From: Micromonospora sp. WMMD882
GTDB lineage: Bacteria > Actinomycetota > Actinomycetes > Mycobacteriales > Micromonosporaceae
NCBI RefSeq assembly: GCF_027497255.1
Contig: NZ_CP114903.1
Span: 992,001 to 1,056,000, forward strand
Reading direction: 5' to 3'
DNA: 64,000 nucleotides
The notes beneath the pieces are model-generated. The model had not been told where the DNA came from and did no database searches. It saw only the letters and a list, made by a program, of their open reading frames with translations. The position numbers and the translations under genes are program-made. The stretch's first letter is position 1, and every line of letters starts with the position of its first letter. Positions 23,136 through 31,604 of this stretch are shown in pieces.

Positions 23136-23903
23136 TCACCACGCCCGGACGGCGAGCAGCGCGAACGCGGCGACCAGCACGGCGCACCCGGTGACGGTGA
23201 TCGTCCGCAGCCGGGCCCGCAGGTCGGCGTCCCACCGGTCGCCGGCGCCGGCGGCCCGGCGGGTCAGCGGGGTGAGCGCCCGCCCCACCCCGAACCCGGC
23301 CCCGGCGAGCGCCGCGACGCCCAGCTCCTGACCGGCGAGCAGCAGCGCGACGGCCAGCACGTACGGGGCGCTCGCCGACACGTACGTGCGGACGCCGGTG
23401 CCCAGCTCGAAGCCGAACTGCGCCGCCCCGCGCCGGACGTCGCGCTGGAGCACGTGCTGCGGGATCTGCCGGGCGTTCTGCGGCAACCGGATCCGCACCA
23501 GACCGACCTCCCGCAGCAGGCCCAGCGCCGCGACCGCCACGACCGCCACGTGCCGCCACGGCGCGGGCAGCGGCGCGGTCAGCCCGGAGAGCAGGTCCAG
23601 CGCCAGCGCGCTGACCAGACCACCGGCGACCAGGCCGGCGCTGAACAGGGCGAGCAGCACGCCCTGCCGTTCTCGATCCCGCCACCCGGGCGAGGCCAGC
23701 GCGTACGCGCTGTTGTACGTTCAAACCGAGCCGGACAGGGTGTAGCCGGTGAGCGCGCCGATCACCGCCCAGGTGACCGCGTGCCCGGTCGCCGCCGCGC
23801 CGAGGGCCCCGGCGGCGAGCAGCAGGGCGGGGACGAGCGGATCGGTCAGCCGGTGGCGGACCTCCCGACGGCCGACCGGCCGGGTGTGCCCGGCAGCGCT
23901 CAC
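23136..23903 (-). pseudogene. Membrane protein interrupted by an in-frame TGA
   Basis: Read from GTG 23903 (overlapping the upstream stop as GTGA), 60 codons give MSAAGHTRPVGRREVRH and two hydrophobic helices ending TGYTLSGSV, then TGA at 23723-23721. The same frame continues without another stop for 195 more codons with hydrophobic helices (GVLLALFSAGLVAGGLV, YVLAVALLLAGQELGVAAL, TVTGCAVLVAAFALLAV). Operon position and continuous frame argue for one gene split by a nonsense mutation; alternatively a separate downstream protein restarts at GTG 23660, which has only a poor ribosome binding site. I do not recognise the family. It ends the operon that makes the Cys-rich exported protein. Confidence 0.55.
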
Positions 23904-24835
23904 ACCGCCCCTCCGGTCAGCGTCCGCCAGGTGTTCACCCCGGCGATCCCGTCGGCGGTGAGGCCGTTCTGCCGTTGGAAGTCACGCACCGCGCTGTCGG
24001 TGAGCCCGCCGAAGACCCCGTCGACCACCAGCCCGTGGGCGTGCTTGTTGAGTTGGCGTTGCAGGCCGCGTACGGCGTGGCCGCTGTCGCCGGAGCGGAC
24101 GCTGACCACCAGCGCCGGCCAGGTGCCGGCGTCGACGACGCCGCTGGCGGTGAGGCCGGCCGAGGTCTGGAAGGCCTTGACCTTGGCCTCGGTGTCGCTG
24201 CCGAACACCCCGTCGATGCCGGTGCTGTGACCCCGGGCGGTGAGCAGGTGCTGCACGGTGTAGACGTTGACCCCGGAGTTGCCCCGCCGCACGGCGGGCC
24301 AGCTCACCGTGCTCTGGCAGCCGCACTGGGTGTTCCACCGGCAGATCGACCGTACCCATCCCGAGCTGGTCCTGCGGTACCCGTCGTGGCAGCGGCGCTC
24401 CACCGAGCAGGCGCAGGCCCCGCACGGCCCCTGGTAGTGCCAGAGCCAGCCGTCGTAGGTGCCCGAGTAGCACTCGTTCGGTCGCAGGGTCCAGGTGACC
24501 CCGTCGGTCTTGTGGTAGCCGACGTAGGTGCCGCTGGTGTTGCAGGCGTCGGCGAAGATCACGCTCGGCCCGCAGCCGGGGGAGCAGTTGTGGTCGCTGG
24601 CGTAGCTGGGACACGAGCCGTAGACGGTGTAGCCGTCGGCGTAGGCCCGCCGGGCCGCGGGAAAGACGCTGAGCGCGGCCATGCCCACGGCGGTGCCGGC
24701 CTGCAGCAGGGTACGCCGCGACAGCGCCCAGGCGGCCCGGGCGCGTCCGCCGGCGCGGGCCGGCGGACGGCGTACGGCGGCGCCGGTGCCCGGGTCGGCG
24801 CCGCGCAGCGCGGGCACCGCGTCCAGCGTGCTCAT
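23900..24835 (-). CDS. Tat-exported 12-cysteine protein with two peptidoglycan-binding domains
   Basis: 311 aa. Tat signal SRRTLLQAGTAVGMAALSVFP (about residues 39-60) after a long basic N-region. The next 110 residues contain exactly 12 Cys (for example NCSPGCGPS, GPCGACACS, CRWNTQCGC) and several Trp/Tyr. Twelve Cys in six disulfides and adjacent MauD/MauE-type genes recall the methylamine dehydrogenase light chain, but the sequence is not clearly MauA and no heavy-chain gene is present. The C-terminal 130 residues are two PG_binding_1 repeats (VDGVFGGLTDSAVRDFQRQNGL type). Start and stop overlap neighbours by 4 bp. Likely a disulfide-rich wall-bound protein; enzymatic role unknown. Confidence 0.75.
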   Translation of the reverse strand: MSTLDAVPALRGADPGTGAAVRRPPARAGGRARAAWALSRRTLLQAGTAVGMAALSVFPAARRAYADGYTVYGSCPSYASDHNCSPGCGPSVIFADACNTSGTYVGYHKTDGVTWTLRPNECYSGTYDGWLWHYQGPCGACACSVERRCHDGYRRTSSGWVRSICRWNTQCGCQSTVSWPAVRRGNSGVNVYTVQHLLTARGHSTGIDGVFGSDTEAKVKAFQTSAGLTASGVVDAGTWPALVVSVRSGDSGHAVRGLQRQLNKHAHGLVVDGVFGGLTDSAVRDFQRQNGLTADGIAGVNTWRTLTGGAV

Positions 24836-25380
24836 GCTCCGCCTCCGTGCTGGTGGGTGGCGACGGCCGCCGGCTCGGCGGTCGCGGGGTCGACGGTGTC
24901 GAGCAGGCGGCGCAGGGCGGCCCGGGAGCCGACCGGCTCGGCGTGCCGGACCCGACCGGGCGGGTCGACCACGGTGGCGAACGGGGTGGCCACCGCGTCG
25001 TACCTGTCGAACAGCTCCGCCTGCCCGGCCAGCACGGTGACCGGCAGGCCGGTCGCGTGCGGCGGCGGGTCCTGCCGGTAGAGGATCCGGACGGCGAGAC
25101 CGGCCCGGCTGGCCTGCGCGGCGGCTTCGTCCAGCACCTCGGCGCAGGTGGCGCAGCCGGAGTCGAGGAAGAGCAGCACCAGCGGCCCGGTCGGCGGGGT
25201 GGGGGCCAGCGCGGCGAGCCCGGGGGCGGGCGCGCCGGGCGGCAGCCCGACCGACTCGGGGCGGCGTGGGGCCGCCCCGCCGGTCAGCGCGTGCACCTGG
25301 CGGACCAGTCCGGACACCACGAGGGCCAGCAGCAGGATCGCGACCCAGGTCAGGATCAGCGCGCTGGTCTGGAAGCTCAT
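24832..25380 (-). CDS. Membrane-anchored thioredoxin-like protein (MauD/TlpA-like)
   Basis: 182 aa. One N-terminal transmembrane helix (ALILTWVAILLLALVVSGLV), then a thioredoxin-fold domain with LVLLFLDSGCATCAEVLDEAAA; CATC at about residues 79-82 is the redox dithiol, and FATVVDPPGRV is the cis-Pro region (AVATPFA). The C-terminus is a short His-rich HQHGGGA. MauD-like proteins maintain disulfide order in exported Cys-rich subunits, and the next gene encodes exactly such a substrate. ATG overlaps the MauE stop, and the stop overlaps the next start. Confidence 0.8.
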   Translation of the reverse strand: MSFQTSALILTWVAILLLALVVSGLVRQVHALTGGAAPRRPESVGLPPGAPAPGLAALAPTPPTGPLVLLFLDSGCATCAEVLDEAAAQASRAGLAVRILYRQDPPPHATGLPVTVLAGQAELFDRYDAVATPFATVVDPPGRVRHAEPVGSRAALRRLLDTVDPATAEPAAVATHQHGGGA

Positions 25381-25940
25381 CCGGGCAGCTCTCCTTCGGT
25401 CAGGCGCGCCGGCCCGGCCGGCTGGCGCATCGCGGCCGGCAGGTGCCACAGCAGCGCGGTGAACGTGGCGGCGGCCAGCAGCACGACCGCGAGGTCGGCG
25501 TCCGGCGTCGGCCAACCGACGATCGATCCGGGCCGGACGGCGCCGACCAGGGCCAGGCCGGCCAGGATCCCGGCGCGGGCCACCACCCAGCCGGAGGTGG
25601 GCAGCTCCAGCCGGGAGCAGCCGCACGGGCCGGCCCGCCCGGTGCGGACCAGATGCCGGCCGTAGCCGGCGTAGAGGCCGAACAGCGCGGCGCCGGCGAG
25701 CCCGACGGCGACGCGGGGACGCGGATCGTCGGTGGCCAGGGCGACCACGCCGGCGCCGGCGAGCAGCGCCTCGGCGGTGACGACCACCGCGGCGGTCAGG
25801 GTCGGGGCGGGCAGGACGCGGTGCGCGGCCAGGGCCCGGGGGAGCGCGGCCGGTCGGGACAGGTGTTCGGCGGTGGCGACCAGGAGGGTGAGCGTCACGG
25901 TGTACGCGGCCACGCTCGCCAGCAGGGCGGACACGGGCAC
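25377..25940 (-). CDS. MauE/DoxX-family membrane protein
   Basis: 187 aa with about four to five transmembrane helices. The conserved GPCGCSRLELPTSGWVVARAG segment is the signature Cys-containing loop of the MauE family, which donates or transfers electrons for disulfide formation in methylamine-dehydrogenase-like systems. Start GTG at 25940 (alternative GTG 25934) follows the stop of the upstream gene by 2 bp. With the thioredoxin-like partner it probably forms an oxidative-folding pair for the 12-Cys exported protein. Confidence 0.75.
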   Translation of the reverse strand: MPVSALLASVAAYTVTLTLLVATAEHLSRPAALPRALAAHRVLPAPTLTAAVVVTAEALLAGAGVVALATDDPRPRVAVGLAGAALFGLYAGYGRHLVRTGRAGPCGCSRLELPTSGWVVARAGILAGLALVGAVRPGSIVGWPTPDADLAVVLLAAATFTALLWHLPAAMRQPAGPARLTEGELPG

Positions 25941-25942
25941 GC

Positions 25943-26647
25943 CTACCCGGTGGTGACCCGGAGCCGGTCCACCAGGGTGGGGACCTGTTCCGGGTCGGTG
26001 TGCTCCAGCGGCACCACGCTCAGCCAGGTGTCGCTGGTGGCCAGCACGAAGTACGGCCTGCCGTTGGAGAGGGTGTCCCGGTACAGCTCGCCGGCCCGGG
26101 TGCGCAGGCCCCGCCAGGACGGCAGCCGGTCGGCGCGTTCCCTGGTCAGTGGGGCGATCTCCAGCAGGCCGAGGCCGGGGACCTCCTTGAGCACGGTGGC
26201 CGGGGTGGCGAAGCGGGCGCCGCCGCCGGGGGTGGGCGTCAGGGTCAGACCGTCGTCGTGCTCGGTGATCCGTACGTTCCGCAGGACGCCGAGGAGGTGG
26301 GTGGGCTTCGCGCCGTACAGCTCGGTGAAGAACGAGTGGCGCTGCCCGCGCCAGACCGCGACGAGCCGGTCCTCGGTGAGGCGGATCTGCGGATCGTACG
26401 GCCGGGCGCGGGCGGTCAGCAGCGTGCCGTCCTGGTAGCTGAGCTCCTCGTCGAACCGGTCGACGCCGAGCGCGCGGACCACGTCGTCGGCGAGGCCGGT
26501 CGGGCCGGCGGTGAACTCGTGCAGCCGCCCGTTGACGGTCACGTCGGCCACGGAGGTGAAGGGCGCGGTGAGGTCGAGGGCGCCGTCGAGCAGGAAGCGC
26601 CGCGCGTCGACCGCGCGATGTGCCACCGGTGTCCCGGTTGTCGCCAT
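25943..26647 (-). CDS. Hypothetical cytoplasmic protein heading the Cys-rich export operon
   Basis: 234 aa, no signal or transmembrane segment, no Cys. HEFTAGPTGLADDVVRALG, LTEDRLVAVWRGQRHSFFTELYG and SDTWLSVVPLEHTDPEQV suggest an alpha/beta protein, but I recognise no family. It is the first gene behind a clear promoter (26689-26718) and is 2 bp from the MauE gene, so it belongs to the same system. GGAGGCGGGGCG ribosome binding site precedes ATG 26647. Confidence 0.7.
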   Translation of the reverse strand: MATTGTPVAHRAVDARRFLLDGALDLTAPFTSVADVTVNGRLHEFTAGPTGLADDVVRALGVDRFDEELSYQDGTLLTARARPYDPQIRLTEDRLVAVWRGQRHSFFTELYGAKPTHLLGVLRNVRITEHDDGLTLTPTPGGGARFATPATVLKEVPGLGLLEIAPLTRERADRLPSWRGLRTRAGELYRDTLSNGRPYFVLATSDTWLSVVPLEHTDPEQVPTLVDRLRVTTG

Positions 26648-26688
26648 CGCCCCGCCTCCGCCCGGTTCCGGCGCGTCCGTTGGCCGGC

Positions 26689-26718
26689 ATCGTATCCACG
26701 CACTTGAATGGCTGGCAA
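26689..26718 (-). promoter_or_regulatory. Promoter of the Cys-rich export operon
   Basis: On the minus strand TTGCCA (26718-26713), 18-bp spacer, TACGAT (26694-26689). Predicted start about 26682, 35 bases before the first ATG. Confidence 0.55.
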
Positions 26719-26727
26719 GAGGGCTGT

Positions 26728-26744
26728 CGGGTGACCGTCACCCG
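26728..26744. promoter_or_regulatory. 17-bp palindrome just upstream of the -35 box
   Basis: CGGGTGAC-C-GTCACCCG, perfect 8-bp arms around one base, ending 10 bp upstream of the -35 element. The position suits an activator site; it could also serve as a weak hairpin behind the convergently oriented upstream gene, which is the same strand, so the operator reading is preferred. Confidence 0.4.
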
Positions 26745-26829
26745 GAGGCGGTCCGGCCGCCGGGATTCCGCTGCCGGGACCTGATCGGACGGTCACGCCG
26801 ACCAGGGCGGCCCTCGCCCGTCGCCCGGC

Positions 26830-28218
26830 TCAGTCCTTCAACGGGTACGGGATGAAGGTGCTGCGGTTCTCGTCCAGGTCGAGCCGTCGGCTGATCGGCG
26901 GGGCGGCCCGCTGCGGGCAGGTCATCCGTTCGCAGGTCTTGCAGCCCGGCCCGATCGGGGTGGCCGCCTCGGCGGCGTGCAGGTCCATCCCGGTGGAGTA
27001 GACCAGCCGGCCGGCGTGCCGGGTCTCGCAGCCCAGCCCGATCGCGTAGACCTTGCCGGGCTGACCGTAACCGCCGTGGTGGCGGATGATCGTCCGGGCG
27101 ATCCACAGGTAACGCTGCCCGTCCGGCATCGCCGCGACCTGCGTCACCACCCGGCCCGGCGCGCCGAACGCCTCGTAGACGTTCCACAGGGGGCAGGTGC
27201 CGCCGGTGCGGGAGAACGGGAAACCGGTCGCGGACTGCCGTTTCGACATGTTGCCGGCCCGGTCGACCCGGACGAACGAGAACGGCACGCCCCGGGCCCG
27301 GGGCCGCTGGAGGGTGCTGAGCCGGTGGCAGACCGTCTCCCAGCCGATCGCGAAGTGCTCGGTGAGCAGCTCGATGTCGTACCGGCGGCGCTCGGCGGCG
27401 GTGAGGAACCGCTCGTACGGCAGGATCAGCGCGGCGGCGAAGTAGTTCGCCAGACCGACCCGGGTGAGGATCTGGGTCTGGGTGTCGTCGAAGCCCTCCT
27501 CCTCGACGATCTCGTCGATCACGTCGGCGAACTCCAGCAGGGCGATCTGCGCGGCCATCCGCATCGCCTCCTGCCCGGCCCGCAGCGACGTGGACAGGTG
27601 CAGCGTCTGGGTCTGCGGGCGGTACCGGTGCAGCTCCCCGCCGAGGGCGCCGGCGTCGTCGCGGGCGACGCGGACCCCGTGCCGGTCGGCCAGCCGGTCC
27701 CGGAGGGCGGCGCGCACCTCGCCCCGGCGCAGCCCGATCCGGGCGGCCAGCGCTTCCGCCGCCTCGTCGAGGTCGGGCACGTAGTTCTGCCGGCGGTAGA
27801 AGAACTCGGTGACCTGGTCGTGCGGGCTGCGGCCGATCCGGTCCCGGTCGCCGACCAGCTCGGCGAGCTGCTCGTCGGCCTGCTGCCAGCGGCGGTGCAG
27901 CTCGATCACCGCCTCGGCCACCTCGGGCAGCCGGCCGGCCAGCTCGGTGAGGTCGGGCAGCGCGGCCCGGCCGCCCAGCGCCTCCCGCAGCCCGGCGACC
28001 AGCCGGGGGGTGTCGTGCGGGGCGAACACCGTCGGGTCGACGCCGAACACCTCGGTGATCCGCATCAGCACCGGCACGGTCAGCGGCCGGGTGTCGTGCT
28101 CGATCTGGTTGAGGTAGCTCGGCGAGATGCCCAGCAGGCGGGCCAGGTCGGCCTGGCTGACCGCCCGGTCCTCGCGCATCCGGCGCAGCCGCGCGCCGGC
28201 GAAGGTCTTCTCCACCAC
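26830..28218 (-). CDS. ramB: RamB/ScfR-type regulator of acetate metabolism
   Basis: 462 aa. N-terminal XRE helix-turn-helix (residues about 9-65) with VSQADLARLLGISPSYLNQIEHDTRP, middle IrrE/ImmA-like segment, and C-terminal short-chain fatty acyl regulator domain with a Cys cluster CETRHAG...GCKTCERMTCPQR. This is the RamB architecture and length; RamB of Corynebacterium and Mycobacterium controls isocitrate lyase and malate synthase. Divergence from aceA-aceB here strongly supports that assignment. GTG 28218 has GGGGAGGGGGCG upstream; GTG 28215 is an alternative. Confidence 0.85.
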   Translation of the reverse strand: MVEKTFAGARLRRMREDRAVSQADLARLLGISPSYLNQIEHDTRPLTVPVLMRITEVFGVDPTVFAPHDTPRLVAGLREALGGRAALPDLTELAGRLPEVAEAVIELHRRWQQADEQLAELVGDRDRIGRSPHDQVTEFFYRRQNYVPDLDEAAEALAARIGLRRGEVRAALRDRLADRHGVRVARDDAGALGGELHRYRPQTQTLHLSTSLRAGQEAMRMAAQIALLEFADVIDEIVEEEGFDDTQTQILTRVGLANYFAAALILPYERFLTAAERRRYDIELLTEHFAIGWETVCHRLSTLQRPRARGVPFSFVRVDRAGNMSKRQSATGFPFSRTGGTCPLWNVYEAFGAPGRVVTQVAAMPDGQRYLWIARTIIRHHGGYGQPGKVYAIGLGCETRHAGRLVYSTGMDLHAAEAATPIGPGCKTCERMTCPQRAAPPISRRLDLDENRSTFIPYPLKD

Positions 28219-28251
28219 CGCCCCCTCCCCGGGTCGTTTCCGGCCACATTA

Positions 28252-28288
28252 ACAGCGCTGTAAAGAGGTTCATTCGCAACTTCGCAGA
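28252..28288. promoter_or_regulatory. Candidate RamB binding region between ramB and aceA
   Basis: A 10-bp palindrome ACAGCGCTGT (28252-28261, flanked by TT/AA) and, 15 bp on, CAACTTCGCAGA (28277-28288), which resembles the corynebacterial RamB box AAACTTTGCAAA. Both lie in the locally AT-rich part of the intergenic region. Confidence 0.45.
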
Positions 28289-28449
28289 ACGGCTTCCAGA
28301 ATTTTCAACAATTGGCTGATTCCGTCCCTCGACCCCGGTCACCGGGCCGTGTGACCGTGGGCGACACACGGGTTGACCAGCGCCGATACCGCCCGGCGCG
28401 CCGCCGCGCCGAGCACCGACGCGATCCACACCACGAGGAGACGACCACC

Positions 28450-29718
28450 ATGAAGACCGCATCCGAGTTGCGCCACGAGTGGGACACCGACCCGCGTTGG
28501 CAGGGAGTGCGCCGCAGCTACCGCGCCGAGGACGTGGTGCGGCTGCGCGGCGCGATCCAGGAGGAGCACACCCTCGCCCGGCACGGGGCCGACCGCCTGT
28601 GGCGGCTGCTGCACGACGAGGACTACGTCCACGCGCTCGGCGCGCTCACCGGCAACCAGGCCGTGCAGATGGTGCGCGCCGGGCTCAAGGCCATCTACCT
28701 CTCCGGCTGGCAGGTGGCCGCCGACGCCAACCTCGCCGGCCACACCTACCCCGACCAGAGCCTCTACCCGGCCAACTCGGTGCCCGCGGTGGTCCGGCGG
28801 ATCAACAACGCGCTGCTGCGCGCCGCGCAGATCACCACCGCCGAGGGCGACGACGCCGGAGCCGGCTGGCTCGCCCCGATCGTCGCCGACGCCGAGGCCG
28901 GCTTCGGCGGGCCGCTCAACGCGTACGAGCTGATGACCGCCATGATCGCCGCCGGCGCGGCCGGCGTGCACTGGGAGGACCAGCTCGCCGCCGAGAAGAA
29001 GTGCGGCCACCTCGGCGGGAAGGTGCTCGTCCCGACCGGCCAGCACATCCGCACGCTGGAGGCGGCCCGGCTGGCCGCCGACGTGGCCGGCGTGCCGACG
29101 GTGGTCGTCGCCCGCACCGACGCACAGGCGGCCACCCTGCTCACCACCGACGTGGACGAGCGCGACCGGCCCTACGTCACCGGCGAGCGGACCGCGGAGG
29201 GCTTCTACCGGGTCCGCAACGGCATCGAACCGTGCGTCGCCCGGGGCCTGGCCTACGCGCCGCACGCCGACCTGCTCTGGATGGAGACCAGCACCCCCGA
29301 CCTGGAGGTCGCCCGCCGGTTCGCCGAGGCCATCAAGGACGAGCACCCGGACCAGCTCCTGGCCTACAACTGCTCACCGTCGTTCAACTGGCGCAAACAC
29401 CTCGACGACGCGACCATCGCCAAGTTCCAGCGGGAGCTCGGGCACATGGGCTACCGGTTCCAGTTCATCACCCTGGCCGGCTTCCACGCCCTCAACTACT
29501 CGATGTTCGACCTGGCGCGCGGCTACGCCGCCGACGGCATGCCCGCCTACGTGGCGTTGCAGGAGCGGGAGTTCGCCGCCGAGACGGCCGGCTACACCGC
29601 CGTCAAGCACCAGCGGGAGGTCGGCACCGGCTACTTCGACCTGATCAGCACCGTGCTCAACCCGGCCGCCGAGACGACCGCCCTGCGCGGTTCCACCGAA
29701 GAGGAGCAGTTCGCGTGA
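28450..29718 (+). CDS. aceA: Isocitrate lyase
   Basis: 422 aa, usual for actinobacterial class. The catalytic loop KKCGH is at residues 183-187 with Cys185 as the general acid; [31 protein letters not shown] and [12 protein letters not shown] (substrate carboxylate binding) are all present. Cleaves isocitrate to glyoxylate and succinate, the entry of the glyoxylate bypass used on acetate and fatty acids. ATG 28450 follows GAGGAG. The stop overlaps the malate synthase GTG by 4 bp, so both bypass enzymes are made from one message. Confidence 0.95.
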   Translation: MKTASELRHEWDTDPRWQGVRRSYRAEDVVRLRGAIQEEHTLARHGADRLWRLLHDEDYVHALGALTGNQAVQMVRAGLKAIYLSGWQVAADANLAGHTYPDQSLYPANSVPAVVRRINNALLRAAQITTAEGDDAGAGWLAPIVADAEAGFGGPLNAYELMTAMIAAGAAGVHWEDQLAAEKKCGHLGGKVLVPTGQHIRTLEAARLAADVAGVPTVVVARTDAQAATLLTTDVDERDRPYVTGERTAEGFYRVRNGIEPCVARGLAYAPHADLLWMETSTPDLEVARRFAEAIKDEHPDQLLAYNCSPSFNWRKHLDDATIAKFQRELGHMGYRFQFITLAGFHALNYSMFDLARGYAADGMPAYVALQEREFAAETAGYTAVKHQREVGTGYFDLISTVLNPAAETTALRGSTEEEQFA

Positions 29719-31319
29719 GGTACGAGATCATCGGCCCGTCGGCCGACCGCTTCGACGAGGTGCTCACCGCCGAGGCGCTGGCGTTCCTGGTCGCCCTGGA
29801 CAGCGAGTTCGCCGCCCGTCGGGTGGCGTTGCTGGACACCCGGCGGGCCCGCCGCGCCCGGTACGCCACCGGGCAGTTCCCCGACTTCCTCCCCGAGACC
29901 GCGCACGTGCGCGCCGACCCCGACTGGCGGGTCGCCCCGCCGGCCCCCGGCCTGCTCGACCGCCGGGTCGAGATCACCGGCCCGCCGGACCGCCGGATGA
30001 CCGTGAACGCGCTCAACTCCGGGGCGAAGGTGTGGCTCGCCGACTTCGAGGACGCCACCGCCCCGACCTGGCACAACGTCATCGGCGGCCAACTCGCCCT
30101 GATCGACGCCCTGGACCGGCGGATCGACTTCACCGACGACCGGGGCAAGCGCTACGCCCTCGGCGACGACCTCGCCACCATCGTCGTGCGGCCTCGCGGC
30201 TGGCACCTGGTGGAGAAGGGCATCGCGGTGGACGGCCGACCGATCTCGGCCAGCCTGGTCGACTTCGGGCTCTACTTCTTCCACTGTGCCCGGCGGCAGC
30301 TCGACGCCGGGCGCGGCCCGTACTTCTACCTGCCGAAGCTGGAGACCCACCGGGAGGCCCGGCTCTGGAACGACATCTTCGTCTTCGCCCAGCGCTACCT
30401 GGGGCTGCCGGTCGGGACGATCCGGGCCACCACCCTGATCGAGACGATCACCGCCGCGTTCGAGATGGAGGAGATCCTCTACGAGCTGCGGGAGCACTCC
30501 GCCGGGCTGAACGCCGGCCGCTGGGACTACATCTTCAGCGTCATCAAGAACTTCGGCCACTGGCCGGACTACGTCCTGCCGGACCGCGCCGAGGTCACCA
30601 TGACCGTGCCGTTCATGCGCGCGTACACCGAGCTGCTGGTGCGGACCTGCCACCGGCGCGGCGCGCACGCCATCGGCGGGATGGCCGCGTTCGTCCCCAG
30701 CCGGGACCCGGCGGTCAACGAGACCGCCCTGGCCCGGGTGCGGGCGGACAAGCAGCGGGAGGCCGGCGACGGGTTCGACGGCTCCTGGGTGGCCCACCCG
30801 GGCCTGGTCACGACCTGCCGGGAGGTGTTCGACGCGGTCCTCGGCGACCACCCGCACCAGCTCGACCGGCGGCGCGCCGACGTCACCGTCGGCGCGGCCG
30901 ACCTGCTGGCCGTGGACAAGACCCCCGGCCGGGTCACCGCGGCCGGGCTGCGGTCCAACGTGGCGGTGGCGCTGCGGTACGTCGACGCCTGGCTCGGCGG
31001 CGTCGGCGCGGTGGCGTTGTGGAACCTCATGGAGGACGCGGCGACCGCCGAGATCGCCCGCTGCCAGCTGTGGCAGTGGCGACACCACGGCACGCCGCTG
31101 GCCGACGGCGGCCGCGTCACCGACGACCTGGTCCGCACGCTGCTCGCCGAGGAGCTGACCGCGCTGGGCGAGGGACGCGACGACGCCGGCCGGGAACGGG
31201 CCCGGAGGGCGGCGCGGATCGTCACGGACACCGCGCTCGGCGATGAGCTGCCGGCCTTCTTCACCACCGACGCGTACGCCCGGCACCTCGCCGCCGGGCC
31301 ACGGGGCGCCCGCGGCTGA
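29715..31319 (+). CDS. aceB: Malate synthase A
   Basis: 534 aa, matching the AceB (isoform A) class rather than the roughly 720-residue Glc[87 protein letters not shown] and [11 protein letters not shown] are the characteristic active-site blocks with the catalytic Arg and Mg-binding Glu/Asp. Condenses glyoxylate with acetyl-CoA to malate. GTG 29715 sits inside the aceA stop region (GTGA). Probably repressed or activated by the divergent RamB according to acetate supply. Confidence 0.95.
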   Translation: MRYEIIGPSADRFDEVLTAEALAFLVALDSEFAARRVALLDTRRARRARYATGQFPDFLPETAHVRADPDWRVAPPAPGLLDRRVEITGPPDRRMTVNALNSGAKVWLADFEDATAPTWHNVIGGQLALIDALDRRIDFTDDRGKRYALGDDLATIVVRPRGWHLVEKGIAVDGRPISASLVDFGLYFFHCARRQLDAGRGPYFYLPKLETHREARLWNDIFVFAQRYLGLPVGTIRATTLIETITAAFEMEEILYELREHSAGLNAGRWDYIFSVIKNFGHWPDYVLPDRAEVTMTVPFMRAYTELLVRTCHRRGAHAIGGMAAFVPSRDPAVNETALARVRADKQREAGDGFDGSWVAHPGLVTTCREVFDAVLGDHPHQLDRRRADVTVGAADLLAVDKTPGRVTAAGLRSNVAVALRYVDAWLGGVGAVALWNLMEDAATAEIARCQLWQWRHHGTPLADGGRVTDDLVRTLLAEELTALGEGRDDAGRERARRAARIVTDTALGDELPAFFTTDAYARHLAAGPRGARG

Positions 31320-31509
31320 CCACCCACGGCGCGCCGGCCGGTCGACGACCGACCCGGGTGGCGTCGCCGCCGTCACCCCGTCCCGGATCTGCCGGCCGGA
31401 GCGCCTTCCCCGCAGGAGCTGCCGCCGGGCGCGACGGGTCCGTCCCGATCGGAGTCGACGTCGCGTCGGATTCCGGACACGGCGGCGGGCGGACCGGCGA
31501 CGTTCTGTC

Positions 31510-31530
31510 ATCCTGGCGGTTCGCCAGGAT
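31510..31530. promoter_or_regulatory. Palindromic hairpin upstream of the GlnX-PknG operon
   Basis: ATCCTGGCG-GTT-CGCCAGGAT, perfect 9-bp arms around 3 nt, 190 bp after aceB and 75 bp before the GlnX-like start. May be an operator or a terminator; the short symmetric arms and position favour a regulator site. The rest of 31320-31604 shows no gene. Confidence 0.4.
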
Positions 31531-31604
31531 CATGCCGCGCCGGTCGGTCTCCCGTTGCCGACCGGAGGCGGCGGGGCGACGCGCGATCGGGGGGTGGCAC
31601 GACG

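Noticed and set aside
23721..23723. Selenocysteine or other recoding at TGA
   Set aside because: No SECIS-like hairpin was seen after the TGA and no Sec genes are nearby; nonsense mutation or two genes is simpler.
23900..24835. Methylamine dehydrogenase light chain with TTQ cofactor
   Set aside because: Cys number and MauD/E neighbours fit, but the sequence order of MauA, a heavy chain, MauG and amicyanin are missing, and the protein carries peptidoglycan-binding repeats. Kept only as an analogy.
28479..31319. A 946-codon open frame across aceA and aceB
   Set aside because: It is out of frame with two unmistakable enzymes and has Arg/Pro/Ala-rich low-complexity composition typical of GC-rich shadow frames.
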